Of a DNA stretch of 64,000 nt, positions 53,409 through 62,442 are shown one piece after another (the stretch's first letter is position 1; every line of letters starts with the position of its first letter). The notes below the pieces were generated by a model. The model had not been told where the DNA came from, searched no databases, and saw only the letters and a list, made by a program, of their open reading frames with translations. Source of the DNA: Marivita sp. S6314 (GTDB lineage: Bacteria; Pseudomonadota; Alphaproteobacteria; Rhodobacterales; Rhodobacteraceae); the NCBI RefSeq assembly GCF_023015985.1, contig NZ_JALKAO010000008.1, positions 1 through 64,000 on the forward strand, in the 5' to 3' direction. The position numbers and the translations under genes are program-made.

Positions 53409-54034
53409 TGACGCTCGAAGGCTGGACCATATTCGCGGTATTCTGGGTGGTTTTCGTGACCTCGCCCGGCCCCAATGCGGTCAACTGCATCCAGAACGGC
53501 ATGACGCATGGGTTCGTGAAATCGCTGTGGGGGGTGCTTGCCATCCTGACCCAAGCGCTGCTGTTCCTATGCCTGTCCGCCCTTGGCGTGACAGCGCTGA
53601 TCGCAGCGTCGCCTACGGCGTTCCTGGTGGCCAAGATCTTCGGCGCGGCGTTTCTGATCTGGCTGGGTGCGCGCGCGTGGATCAACGCGCAGAGACCACT
53701 GGCAGCAGCGGACGTCTCCAACGGATCAATATACAGACGGGCTTTTGCCATTGCCACGATCAATCCCAAAAGCGTGGCGGGATACCTTGCGGCCTTCTCG
53801 CAATTCGTCATGCCGGACGTGCCGGTGGCGCAGCAGATGTGGGTCATCGTACCCACGGCGCTGACAATCACGGCGGCCAGCTATGTCACGTACACGGCGC
53901 TTGGCGCTGGCCTTGGGCGTGCGGCGCTGGGGGTCGTGGCCAACGTGGTCCTGCGCCGGGTGCTGGCCGTGTCGTTTATCATCTACGGTGTGTTGCTGGG
54001 CAGCACGGCGGTGCCACAAGGGGGACGTGTATGA
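53408..54034 (+). CDS. LysE-family exporter, first copy
   Basis: The 208-residue protein has six hydrophobic helices and the LysE/RhtB N-terminal motif FWVVFVTSPGPNAVNCIQNG, with Pro-Gly-Pro in helix 1. These proteins export amino acids or their analogues. It overlaps the regulator gene and the GFA gene at both ends (TGATG and ATGA), so the three are coupled. The substrate may be an amine or amino acid handled by the downstream dehydrogenases. Confidence 0.9.
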   Translation: MTLEGWTIFAVFWVVFVTSPGPNAVNCIQNGMTHGFVKSLWGVLAILTQALLFLCLSALGVTALIAASPTAFLVAKIFGAAFLIWLGARAWINAQRPLAAADVSNGSIYRRAFAIATINPKSVAGYLAAFSQFVMPDVPVAQQMWVIVPTALTITAASYVTYTALGAGLGRAALGVVANVVLRRVLAVSFIIYGVLLGSTAVPQGGRV

Positions 54035-54402
54035 AGGGACGGTGTCTATGTGGCGCAGTGACATACACCGTGACCGGGACGCCCGGCGCACCGGCAGCGT
54101 GCCATTGCACGCAGTGCCGCAAGCAATCGGGGCATGTCTGGGCGTCCTCTTATACCGAGGATGGCACGCTCGACATACAGGGCGACGTGCGCTGGTATCA
54201 GTCCTCAGAAAAAGCCCGGCGCGGGTTTTGCCCGACCTGTGGATCGGCGCTGTTCTGGGATCACGAGGATGATCCGTTCATCTGCTTCTCCACAGGGTCG
54301 ATTGATGGACCCACCGGGCTCACCCTGCGCGAACATATCCATACGCGCACCAAGGGCGATTATTACGAGATCAACCCCAGTGACCCGCAGCGAGAGGAGT
54401 GA
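54031..54402 (+). CDS. GFA-family (CENP-V fold) zinc protein
   Basis: The 123-residue protein shows the family zinc sites: CLCG near residues 5-8, CHCTQCRK near 24-31, and CPTCGS further on. The group includes glutathione-dependent formaldehyde-activating enzymes, although many members have other or unknown roles. Demethylation of methylated amines by the neighbouring flavoproteins can release formaldehyde, so a link to C1 handling is reasonable but unproven. It starts inside the LysE stop (ATGA) and is followed after 3 bp by the second LysE gene. Confidence 0.88.
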   Translation: MKGRCLCGAVTYTVTGTPGAPAACHCTQCRKQSGHVWASSYTEDGTLDIQGDVRWYQSSEKARRGFCPTCGSALFWDHEDDPFICFSTGSIDGPTGLTLREHIHTRTKGDYYEINPSDPQREE

Positions 54403-54405
54403 GCG

Positions 54406-55029
54406 ATGATCGAGCTTGCCCTGTCCATTCCAGTGATCACCTACGTGACGTTCATGGGCGCGGCCGTGTTGCTGTACCTGACCCCCGGTGCCGATATGAT
54501 GTTCACCATCGCAAGTGGGATGCGCGGCGGCGCTGCGTCGGGTATCGCGGCGGCGGGCGGGATCGGGTTGGGCGTGATGGGCCATGTGGTGATCGCCGCA
54601 GGTGGGTTGGCGGTCCTCTTGCTGACCTATCCCATTGCCTATGACGCGCTGCGCTATGCGGGTGCGGCCTATCTGTTGTGGCTGGCGTGGCACAGCTGGA
54701 CCGACACCACACCGCCGGAACAGCGCGAAGGCCGCCGCGACATCTGGCGCGCGTTTCGGCGCGGATTTCTGACCAACATCCTGAACCCCAAGGTCGGGCT
54801 TTTCGTGCTCGCCTTCCTGCCGCAATTCGCGGATCCCGCTATCGGGCCTGTCTGGCAACAGATCCTGCTGCTCGGCACGCTGCTCGCGATTGGTGAACTC
54901 GCCACCTACTGCGTGCTGGGTGCCTTTGCCGGGCTGGCCGCGACCCGCATCAAACGCGCATCCCGCTGGATGGGCAAACTATCTGCAATCGTTTTCGGTG
55001 GACTGGCCGTCCGCCTTGCCTGGAACTGA
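54406..55029 (+). CDS. LysE-family exporter, second copy
   Basis: The 207-residue protein has six predicted helices. The N-terminal motif AVLLYLTPGADMMFTIASGM has Thr-Pro-Gly-Ala in place of Ser-Pro-Gly-Pro in the first copy, so the two copies have diverged and probably carry different substrates. GAGAGGAG precedes the ATG at 54406. It is part of the same operon, 10 bp ahead of the first GcvT-flavoprotein gene. Confidence 0.9.
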   Translation: MIELALSIPVITYVTFMGAAVLLYLTPGADMMFTIASGMRGGAASGIAAAGGIGLGVMGHVVIAAGGLAVLLLTYPIAYDALRYAGAAYLLWLAWHSWTDTTPPEQREGRRDIWRAFRRGFLTNILNPKVGLFVLAFLPQFADPAIGPVWQQILLLGTLLAIGELATYCVLGAFAGLAATRIKRASRWMGKLSAIVFGGLAVRLAWN

Positions 55030-55039
55030 GGAGAGACCC

Positions 55040-57487
55040 ATGTCTGATTTCCCCACCACAGCCCGCGTTGTCATCATCGGGGGCGGCGTTGTCGGCACCT
55101 CGTCGCTCTATCATCTGGCCAAAGCAGGCTGGACCGATTGCGTTCTGCTGGAAAAGAACGAACTGACCGCAGGATCGACATGGCACGCGGCGGGCAATTG
55201 CCCGTCCTTCAGCACGTCCTGGGCGGTGATGAACATGCAACGCTATTCGCTTTCGCTGTATCGGACGCTGGCGGACGAAGTTGACTACCCGATGAACTAC
55301 CACGTCACCGGGTCGATCCGTTTGGGCCATTCCAAAGAACGCGTGATGGAATTCGAACGCGCGCGGGCGATGGGGCGGTATCAGGGGCTGGACCTTGAGA
55401 TGATGCAGGTCTCGGACATGAAAGACCGCTATCCGTTCATGGAAACACATGACTTGGCGGGCGGTTTGTACGACCCCGACGACGGCGACATCGACCCGGC
55501 GCAGTTGACGCAAGCCTTGGCCAAGGGCGCACGTCAGATGGGTGCGCGGATCGAACGGTTCTGCCCCGCCACGGGTGTCAGCCGCGATGGTGACGAATGG
55601 ATCGTGCACACCGAAAAGGGCGACATTCGTTGCGAAAAAGTGGTGAACGCGGCGGGTTACTATGCCCAGCGCGTCGGCGAATGGTTCAAACCTTACGGCG
55701 GGCGCACGGTGCCGATGACGGTGATGAGCCACCAGTTTTTCCTGACCGAACCCGTGGCCGAGCTTGAGGCATGGTCCAAGGAAAACGGCAAGCTGCCCCT
55801 GCTGCGCGACGTGGATTCCAGTTACTACCTGCGGCAGGAAAAGTACGGTCTGAACCTTGGACCGTACGAACGCAACTGCAAGGCGCACTGGATCACACCA
55901 GACGATCCGATGCCCGAGGATTTCAGCTTTCAGCTTTACCCCGACGACCTTGAACGCCTCGAATGGTACATTGAGGATGCAATGGCCCGCGTGCCGATCC
56001 TTGGTGCCTCTGGTGTCGGGCGTGTGATCAACGGCCCGATCCCCTATGCGCCCGATGGTCTGCCCCTGATTGGCCCGATGCCGGGTGTGCCAAACGCCTT
56101 TGAGGCCTGTGTCTTTACCTTCGGCATCACCCAAGGCGGCGGTGCGGGCAAGGTGCTGGCCGAATGGGTCACCGAAGGCCAGACCGAGTGGGATATGTGG
56201 GCCGTCGATCCGCGCCGCTATACCGATTACACCGATCAGGATTACTGCAACCAGAAGGCCATTGAGGTCTACGGCCACGAATACGCCATGCATTTCCCGC
56301 ATCACGAATGGCCCGCCGGGCGCGACAAGAGGCTGTCGCCGGTGCATGACAAGGTCAAGGAACTTGGTGGCGTCATGGGGGCCTATAACGGCTGGGAACG
56401 CGCCAACTGGTTCGCCAAACCAGGTGACGACACGTCCGAGGACAGCACCCACACCTGGGCGCGTACAGGACCGTGGGAACAGCGCGTGCGCGAGGAATGC
56501 GAAGCGGTGCGCGATCATTGTGGCGTTCTCGACCTGCCCGGATTTTCGCGCTTCAAGATTCAGGGCCCGGGTGCGGATAACTGGCTGCGCGGGCTTGTGA
56601 CCGGGGCACTTCCCAAGATCGGCCGGGTCGGGCTTGTCTATTTCGCCGATGATCGCGGGCGGATCGTGACGGAAATGTCGGTGACGCGCGAAGCCGAAGA
56701 CCTGTTCGTTCTTGTCACCGCCGCCTCTGCCCAATGGCACGACCGCGAATGGCTGGAACGCCATATGCCCAAAGACGCGGCGTTCACGCTGGAAGACTGG
56801 ACAACACGCATGTCCACCCTGATCGTCACCGGCCCTGCCGCGCGGGACTGTCTTGGCAAGATATGCACTGGCGACCTGTCTCTCCCTTGGTTGAGCTTTC
56901 AGGAAAGCGAAATCGCGGGCGGCTGGGTTGCGTTGTTGCGGGTGTCCTTCGCGGGCGAACTTGGCTGGGAAATCCATGCCGAAAACGCCGATATGCCCGC
57001 AATTTACGATGCGGTTCTTGGCGCAGGGGCGAAGCCCTTTGGCATGTATGCGCTGAACTCGCTGCGTCTGGAAAAGGGATATCGCGCGTGGAAAGGGGAT
57101 CTTTCCACGGATTACAGCCTTCTCGAAGGTGGGTTGGACCGCTTTGTCAAACTGGACAAGCCGCAGGACTTCCCGGGCAAAGCCGCACTGTTGAGCGAAA
57201 AGCAACAGGGCGTGAAGAAGCGCTTCGTGACGTTGACCGTGGATGCCGGAGACTGCGACGCGCCTTACATGTCGTCGCTCTGGCACAACGGTGAGGTGGT
57301 GGGGGAAACCACCTCCGGCGGCTGGGGCTACCGGGTGAACACATCCATCGCGCTTGGGATGCTGCGCAGCGATCTGGCCACACCCGGCACCGAGATCAAC
57401 GTAGAAATCTTTGGTGAGATGCGCAGAGCGGTGGTCCAGAAGGACGCACCGTTGTGGGATCCGCAAGACGAAAGGCTGCGCGCATGA
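55040..57487 (+). CDS. GcvT-fused FAD-dependent dehydrogenase (dimethylglycine/sarcosine dehydrogenase type), first copy
   Basis: The 815-residue protein has an N-terminal FAD domain (VVIIGGGVVGTSSLYHLAKAG at 9-29), with His49 in STWHAAG where dimethylglycine dehydrogenases bind FAD covalently. Middle domains (FAO_M type) follow, then a C-terminal GcvT/aminomethyltransferase half from about 430 (FAGELGWEIHAEN, RLEKGYRAWKGD). It would oxidise an N-methylated amino acid and pass the one-carbon unit to tetrahydrofolate. GAGGAGAG precedes the ATG. The stop overlaps the methyltransferase start (ATGA). Confidence 0.9.
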   Translation: MSDFPTTARVVIIGGGVVGTSSLYHLAKAGWTDCVLLEKNELTAGSTWHAAGNCPSFSTSWAVMNMQRYSLSLYRTLADEVDYPMNYHVTGSIRLGHSKERVMEFERARAMGRYQGLDLEMMQVSDMKDRYPFMETHDLAGGLYDPDDGDIDPAQLTQALAKGARQMGARIERFCPATGVSRDGDEWIVHTEKGDIRCEKVVNAAGYYAQRVGEWFKPYGGRTVPMTVMSHQFFLTEPVAELEAWSKENGKLPLLRDVDSSYYLRQEKYGLNLGPYERNCKAHWITPDDPMPEDFSFQLYPDDLERLEWYIEDAMARVPILGASGVGRVINGPIPYAPDGLPLIGPMPGVPNAFEACVFTFGITQGGGAGKVLAEWVTEGQTEWDMWAVDPRRYTDYTDQDYCNQKAIEVYGHEYAMHFPHHEWPAGRDKRLSPVHDKVKELGGVMGAYNGWERANWFAKPGDDTSEDSTHTWARTGPWEQRVREECEAVRDHCGVLDLPGFSRFKIQGPGADNWLRGLVTGALPKIGRVGLVYFADDRGRIVTEMSVTREAEDLFVLVTAASAQWHDREWLERHMPKDAAFTLEDWTTRMSTLIVTGPAARDCLGKICTGDLSLPWLSFQESEIAGGWVALLRVSFAGELGWEIHAENADMPAIYDAVLGAGAKPFGMYALNSLRLEKGYRAWKGDLSTDYSLLEGGLDRFVKLDKPQDFPGKAALLSEKQQGVKKRFVTLTVDAGDCDAPYMSSLWHNGEVVGETTSGGWGYRVNTSIALGMLRSDLATPGTEINVEIFGEMRRAVVQKDAPLWDPQDERLRA

Positions 57488-58365
57488 GCACGGTAACAAT
57501 CCTTGATGGCGGCATGGGACAAGAGCTTCTGCGCCGCTCGGGCGCAGAGCCGACGCCGCTCTGGGCCACGCAGGTGATGATCGCCGCCCCGTCTTTGGTG
57601 CGCGACATTCACGCCGATTACTTCACCGCAGGCGCGCAGATCGCCACCACGAACACCTATGCCCTGCACCGCGACCGGTTGGAGGGAACGGCGTTCGAGA
57701 CGGATTTCGAAAAACTGTACCGCACCGCGCTCGACATGGCCTTGGAAGCACGCGACGCCCATGGTGGCGGGCAGATCGCCGGCAGCATCGGGCCTTTGGG
57801 CCAATCTTACCGCGCCGATGTGCAGCCCGAACATGACAAGGCGGTTGACCTTTTTGCCGAAGTTGCCCGCATCCTGGCCCGCGAGTGCGACCTGTTGCTG
57901 CTGGAAACGGTGGCGTCCATCGCACAGGCGCGCGCTGCATTGGAAGGGGTGTCCGGCCTGGGTAAACCCGTCTGGATTGCCTTCACCGTCGACGACGAAG
58001 ACGGCACGAAACTGCGCTCTGGCGAGGCCCTTGTGGATGCCGTGGCAGCCAGCGGAAAGGCGGACGCATTGCTGGCCAACTGTTCGGCCCCCGAAGCGAT
58101 GCCGGACGCGCTCGATATCCTTGGTTCTACAGGCAAGCCGACCGGTGCCTACGCCAATGCGTTCACACAGATCACCAAGGATTTCCTGAAGCGCAAACCG
58201 GTGGTCGACGTTCTGACCGCCCGCCGCGATCTTGGCCCCGATGCGTATGCTGATCACGCTGAAACTTGGCGCGCAAAGGGTGCCACGATCATCGGCGGAT
58301 GTTGCGAAACCGGCCCGGACCACATTGCAGAACTCGCCCGCCGCTTTGCGCGCGACGACGGTTAG
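57484..58365 (+). CDS. Homocysteine S-methyltransferase family protein
   Basis: The 293-residue TIM-barrel enzyme has the zinc cysteines in LLANCSAPEAM and IIGGCCETGPDHI and the N-terminal ILDGGMGQEL. The family includes betaine-homocysteine, S-methylmethionine-homocysteine and cobalamin-dependent enzymes. Placed between two dimethylglycine-dehydrogenase-like genes, the betaine type is the best guess. It would turn glycine betaine into dimethylglycine, which the flavoproteins then demethylate. The start overlaps the upstream gene by 4 bases. Confidence 0.88.
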   Translation: MSTVTILDGGMGQELLRRSGAEPTPLWATQVMIAAPSLVRDIHADYFTAGAQIATTNTYALHRDRLEGTAFETDFEKLYRTALDMALEARDAHGGGQIAGSIGPLGQSYRADVQPEHDKAVDLFAEVARILARECDLLLLETVASIAQARAALEGVSGLGKPVWIAFTVDDEDGTKLRSGEALVDAVAASGKADALLANCSAPEAMPDALDILGSTGKPTGAYANAFTQITKDFLKRKPVVDVLTARRDLGPDAYADHAETWRAKGATIIGGCCETGPDHIAELARRFARDDG

Positions 58366-58444
58366 TGCGCCACCGCATGCTTCTTCTTTTTCCAAATATG
58401 CCAACACCGCGCTTTGCCACGCGCGCCCGGATCGGAGATCGCTC

Positions 58445-60889
58445 ATGACCCTTCCCACCCACGCCCGCGCCGTCATCATTGGTGGTGGCGTTATCGGATG
58501 CTCCGTCGCCTACCACTTGGCAAAACTGGGCTGGACCGATGTGGTTCTGCTGGAACGCAAGCAACTGACATCCGGGACAACCTGGCACGCCGCCGGCCTG
58601 ATCGGCCAGTTGCGCGCGTCGTCCAACATGACCAAACTGGCGAAATATACTGCGGACCTGTATTCCACCATCGAAGAGGAAACGGGCGTCGCCACGGGGT
58701 TTCGCAAGACCGGGTCAATCTCTGTCGCCCTGACGACCGAACGCCACGAGGAACTGCGCCGCAGCGCCGCCATGGCGCGGGCGTTTGGCGTGCCCGTCGA
58801 GGAAATCGACACCGCCGAGATCAAGGCAAAATACGCCCATCTGAACACCGACGATGTGGTGGGCGGCGTGTTCCTGCCCAGTGACGGTCAGGGCGATCCG
58901 GCAAACATTGCCTTGGCGATGGCCAAGGGCGCACGCCAGATGGGGGCGAGGATCGCCGAACGCACCAAGGCAACCGGCGTGGCCCGCGACGGGCGGCGGA
59001 TTACAAGCGTCGATTGGGAGGCCGAGGACGGCACGTCGGGCACGATCACCTGCGATCATGTCGTCAACTGCGCGGGCATGTGGGGCCGCGAGGTAGGGCA
59101 GATGCTGGGCGTCAACGTTCCGCTGCAGGCCTGCGAGCATTTCTACATCGTATCGGAACCGATCAAGGGATTGGAAAGCCTGCCGGTGCTGCGGGTCCCG
59201 GATGAATGCGCGTATTACAAGGAAGACGCCGGAAAGATGATGCTGGGCGCGTTTGAACCCACGTCGAAGCCTTGGGCGCTTGACGGGATCCCCAAGGATT
59301 TCGAGTTTGACCAGCTTCCCGAAGATTTCGACCACTTTGAGCCGATATTGGAGGCAGCCGTGAACAGGATGCCGATGCTGGCCGAGGCGGGGATTCATAC
59401 GTTCTTTAACGGCCCGGAAAGCTTTACCCCCGACAATGCCTATCACCTGGGTCAGGCCCGCGAGATGGACAATGTCTGGGTTGCGGCCGGGTTCAATTCA
59501 ATCGGCATCCAGTCTGCAGGCGGCGCGGGCATGGCGCTGGCGCAATGGATGGAGGATGGCGAAAAGCCGTTTGATCTGGGCGATGTGGATATTGCGCGCG
59601 CACAGCCGTTTCAGGGCAACCGGCGCTTCCTGAAAGAGCGCGTAACCGAGACGTTGGGGTTGCTCTATGCGGACCACTTCCCCTACCGCCAGAAAGCCAC
59701 CGCGCGCGGGGTGCGGCGGACGCCGTTCCATTCCCATCTGTTGCAGCACGGTGCGGTGATGGGCGAAATCTCCGGCTGGGAACGCGCCAACTGGTTTGCG
59801 CGCGACGGTCAGGCTCCGGAATATGCCTATAGCTGGAAGCGGCAGAATTTCTTTGACAATGTCGCCGAAGAACACCGCGCGATCCGCGAAAATATCGGGA
59901 TGTACGACATGTCGTCCTTTGGCAAGATCCGTGTCGAAGGGCCGGATGCAGAGGCGTTTCTGAACTTCGTCGGCGGTGGTGATTTCTCGGTCCCCGTGGG
60001 CAAGATCGTCTACACGCAATTCCTCAATTCCAAGGGTGGGATCGAAGCGGATGTGACCGTGACGCGGCTGTCGGACACAGCCTATCTTGTTGTGACACCC
60101 GGCGCGACGCGGGCGGCAGATCAGACGTGGATGCAACGGCATATCGGCGATTTGCGGGTTGTGCTGACGGACGTGACCGCGGGTGAAGGCGTTCTGGCGG
60201 TGATGGGTCCCAATGCGCGCAAGCTGTTGCAGATGGTGTCACCCAATGATTTCTCGAACGCGGTGAACCCGTTTGGTACGGCGCAGGAGATCGAGATTGG
60301 CCTTGGCGTCGCGCGGGCGCATCGGGTGACCTATGTCGGAGAACTGGGTTGGGAGATTTACGTCTCGTCGGATCAGGCGGGCCATGTGTTCGAAACCCTG
60401 CACGCGGCGGGTCAGGACCTGAACCTCACGCTGTGCGGCATGCACATGATGGACACCTGTCGGATCGAAAAGGGTTTTCGGCATTTCGGCCATGACATCA
60501 CGTGCGAGGATCATGTGCTGGAAGCAGGCCTTGGCTTTGCGGTTAAAACCAAGAAGCCGGATTTCGTTGGCCGTGACGCGGTGTTGCGCAAGCTGGAGGC
60601 GGGGTTGAGCAATCGTCTGGTGCAGTTCAAGCTGACCGATCCGGAGCCGCTTTTGTATCACAATGAACCTGTGCTGCGGGATGGGGAGATTGTCGGATAT
60701 CTCAGCTCCGGCGCGTATGGTCACCATCTGGGGGCGGCGATAGGGCTGGGCTATATTCCTTGTGAAGGGGAATCCGCCGAACAGGTTCTGTCCTCGCGCT
60801 ACGAGATTGACGTGGCCGGAAAACGGGTGGTGGCGGAGGCATCGTTGAAGCCGTTTTACGATCCGACCTCGGCGCGGGCTAAGGCGTGA
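58445..60889 (+). CDS. GcvT-fused FAD-dependent dehydrogenase, second copy
   Basis: The 814-residue protein has the same architecture as the copy at 55040: FAD motif AVIIGGGVIGCSVAYHLAKLG, His48 in TTWHAAG, and a C-terminal GcvT half with YVGELGWEIYVSS and RIEKGFRHFGHDI. The two copies differ clearly around the FAD site (TWHAAGLIGQLRAS here, TWHAAGNCPSFSTS in the first), so they probably act on different substrates, for example dimethylglycine and sarcosine. The 79-bp gap after the methyltransferase gene is the largest within the operon. The stop codon overlaps a palindrome. Confidence 0.9.
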   Translation: MTLPTHARAVIIGGGVIGCSVAYHLAKLGWTDVVLLERKQLTSGTTWHAAGLIGQLRASSNMTKLAKYTADLYSTIEEETGVATGFRKTGSISVALTTERHEELRRSAAMARAFGVPVEEIDTAEIKAKYAHLNTDDVVGGVFLPSDGQGDPANIALAMAKGARQMGARIAERTKATGVARDGRRITSVDWEAEDGTSGTITCDHVVNCAGMWGREVGQMLGVNVPLQACEHFYIVSEPIKGLESLPVLRVPDECAYYKEDAGKMMLGAFEPTSKPWALDGIPKDFEFDQLPEDFDHFEPILEAAVNRMPMLAEAGIHTFFNGPESFTPDNAYHLGQAREMDNVWVAAGFNSIGIQSAGGAGMALAQWMEDGEKPFDLGDVDIARAQPFQGNRRFLKERVTETLGLLYADHFPYRQKATARGVRRTPFHSHLLQHGAVMGEISGWERANWFARDGQAPEYAYSWKRQNFFDNVAEEHRAIRENIGMYDMSSFGKIRVEGPDAEAFLNFVGGGDFSVPVGKIVYTQFLNSKGGIEADVTVTRLSDTAYLVVTPGATRAADQTWMQRHIGDLRVVLTDVTAGEGVLAVMGPNARKLLQMVSPNDFSNAVNPFGTAQEIEIGLGVARAHRVTYVGELGWEIYVSSDQAGHVFETLHAAGQDLNLTLCGMHMMDTCRIEKGFRHFGHDITCEDHVLEAGLGFAVKTKKPDFVGRDAVLRKLEAGLSNRLVQFKLTDPEPLLYHNEPVLRDGEIVGYLSSGAYGHHLGAAIGLGYIPCEGESAEQVLSSRYEIDVAGKRVVAEASLKPFYDPTSARAKA

Positions 60890-60908
60890 AATCTTCGGAG
60901 AAGATTTC
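60888..60908. repeat. Palindrome overlapping the stop codon of the second GcvT-flavoprotein
   Basis: Perfect arms GAAATCTTC/GAAGATTTC with a GGA loop begin on the second base of the TGA stop codon. The sequence after it (AGACCGTCGCTAATAAATC) resembles the one after the dinB palindrome (GAGCCCTCGTTATTAAATT). There is no T tract. Confidence 0.8.
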
Positions 60909-60980
60909 AGACCGTCGCTAATAAATCGTTGAAAGCCGTGGCGCTTGTTTCGCTGTGGCAAGCTGCGTAAGACCGGGTGG

Positions 60981-61625
60981 ATGACAGACTATGCTCCGCC
61001 CGATACGCCGCTCGACATCCTGCACGAGGATCACGAGATCCTGGCGGTCAACAAACCGGCCGGATTGCTGTCCGTACCCGGCAAAGGGCCAGAGCTGGCA
61101 GATTGCCTGATCACCCGTCTTCAGGCTGTCTACCCCCAGGTTCTGCTGGTGCATCGGTTGGATCGGGACACATCGGGCGTGATGATCTTTGCCCTGACCC
61201 CACATGCCCAGCGCCATCTGGGCCTGCAATTTGAAAAGCGCCAGACCAAGAAAACCTACGTCGCGCGCGTTGCCGGGCGGGTCACCCCGAAAACCGGAAC
61301 CATCGATCTGCCGCTGATTGTCGACTGGCCCAATCGCCCCTTACAGAAGGTCGATCACGAGACAGGCAAGCCTGCCGTCACCGATTGGCGGGTGCTCAAA
61401 GCCAACGACACCGAAAGCCGCGTTCAGTTATTTCCACAAACCGGGCGCAGCCATCAGTTGCGGGTCCACATGCTGTCACTGGGCCATCCGATCCTTGGGG
61501 ATCCGCTCTATGCGCCGGACACCGCAGCGCACCATCCACGGATGATGTTGCATGCCGAAGAGCTGCGCCTGCGCCATCCCGATGGCGGTGTCGGCACCCG
61601 GTTCCGCATAAAAGCACCCTTCTGA
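60981..61625 (+). CDS. RluA-family pseudouridine synthase
   Basis: The 214-residue pseudouridine synthase has the catalytic Asp61 in HRLDRDTSG and the RluA-type NKPAGLLSVPGKG near 24-36. C-terminal QLFPQTGRSHQLRVHMLSLGHPILGDPLY contains the conserved Arg-Leu-His pattern. There is no S4 domain, which favours RluA (23S U746 and tRNA U32) over RluC/D. It could also act on another RNA site. The start is ATG 60981. Confidence 0.92.
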   Translation: MTDYAPPDTPLDILHEDHEILAVNKPAGLLSVPGKGPELADCLITRLQAVYPQVLLVHRLDRDTSGVMIFALTPHAQRHLGLQFEKRQTKKTYVARVAGRVTPKTGTIDLPLIVDWPNRPLQKVDHETGKPAVTDWRVLKANDTESRVQLFPQTGRSHQLRVHMLSLGHPILGDPLYAPDTAAHHPRMMLHAEELRLRHPDGGVGTRFRIKAPF

Positions 61626-61728
61626 GGTGCATGCATTTGCCGCATAGGGGCTTGCCGGGACAAGGGGATGTAACCCCTGCCGCTATTGCTTACATATCCA
61701 TTGACCACAGTAATAAAGGAGGTGTCTC

Positions 61729-62382
61729 ATGGCACTGCGCATCAACGACGAAATTCCGAACCTGACGGTTGAAACAGACCACGGATCGATGAATTTGCAT
61801 GATTGGATTGGCGATAGCTGGGCGATCCTGTTTTCGCATCCAAAGGACTTTACGCCGGTCTGCACCACGGAATTCAGTGCAGTGGCGCAATTGGCCGACG
61901 AATGGGAAAGGCGCGGCACCAAGGTGATGGGCATTTCCGTCGATGGCGTCGAGGACCACAAGAAGTGGAAAGGCGACATTGAAAGCTATGGCGGTGCCAA
62001 GGCCGGCTTTCCGATCATCGCTGATGACGATCTGACCGTGGCCAAGGCGTTCGACATGCTGCCTGCCGAATATGCGCTGCCGGACGGTCGCACCCCGGCA
62101 GACAGCGCCACGGTGCGCGTGGTGTTTATCATTGGCCCCGACAAAAAGCTGAAGCTGTCGATGACCTACCCGATGACCGTTGGCCGTAACTTTGCCGAAG
62201 TACTGCGCGCGCTGGACGCGTTGCAGACATCCGCCAAGGAAAACGTCGCAACACCGGCCAACTGGACCGTTGGCGAAGATGTCATTGTTCCGACATCGGT
62301 CAGCGATGACGACGCGATTGCCAAATACGGGTCGATCGAAACCGTGCTGCCGTATTTGCGCAAGGCCAAGCTGCCCGCATAA
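61729..62382 (+). CDS. 1-Cys peroxiredoxin (Prx6 type)
   Basis: The 217-residue peroxidase has the peroxidatic Cys45 in DFTPVCTTEF and the long C-terminal domain (about 165-217) of the Prx6/AhpC-TSA 1-Cys group. The second resolving Cys of 2-Cys enzymes is missing. It reduces hydrogen or lipid peroxides with a thiol partner. AAAGGAGG precedes the ATG. It is a single gene; the 103-bp gap upstream should hold its promoter. Confidence 0.95.
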   Translation: MALRINDEIPNLTVETDHGSMNLHDWIGDSWAILFSHPKDFTPVCTTEFSAVAQLADEWERRGTKVMGISVDGVEDHKKWKGDIESYGGAKAGFPIIADDDLTVAKAFDMLPAEYALPDGRTPADSATVRVVFIIGPDKKLKLSMTYPMTVGRNFAEVLRALDALQTSAKENVATPANWTVGEDVIVPTSVSDDDAIAKYGSIETVLPYLRKAKLPA

Positions 62383-62442
62383 GCGTCACACCCCAAAGCA
62401 AGATGCGCGGCCGACCCGGTCGCGCATCCCACACGGTGCAGG

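Noticed and set aside
54950-57499. 849-codon open frame on minus opposite the first GcvT-flavoprotein
   Set aside because: The plus-strand gene is certain from its motifs. The reverse frame arises from third-position GC bias.
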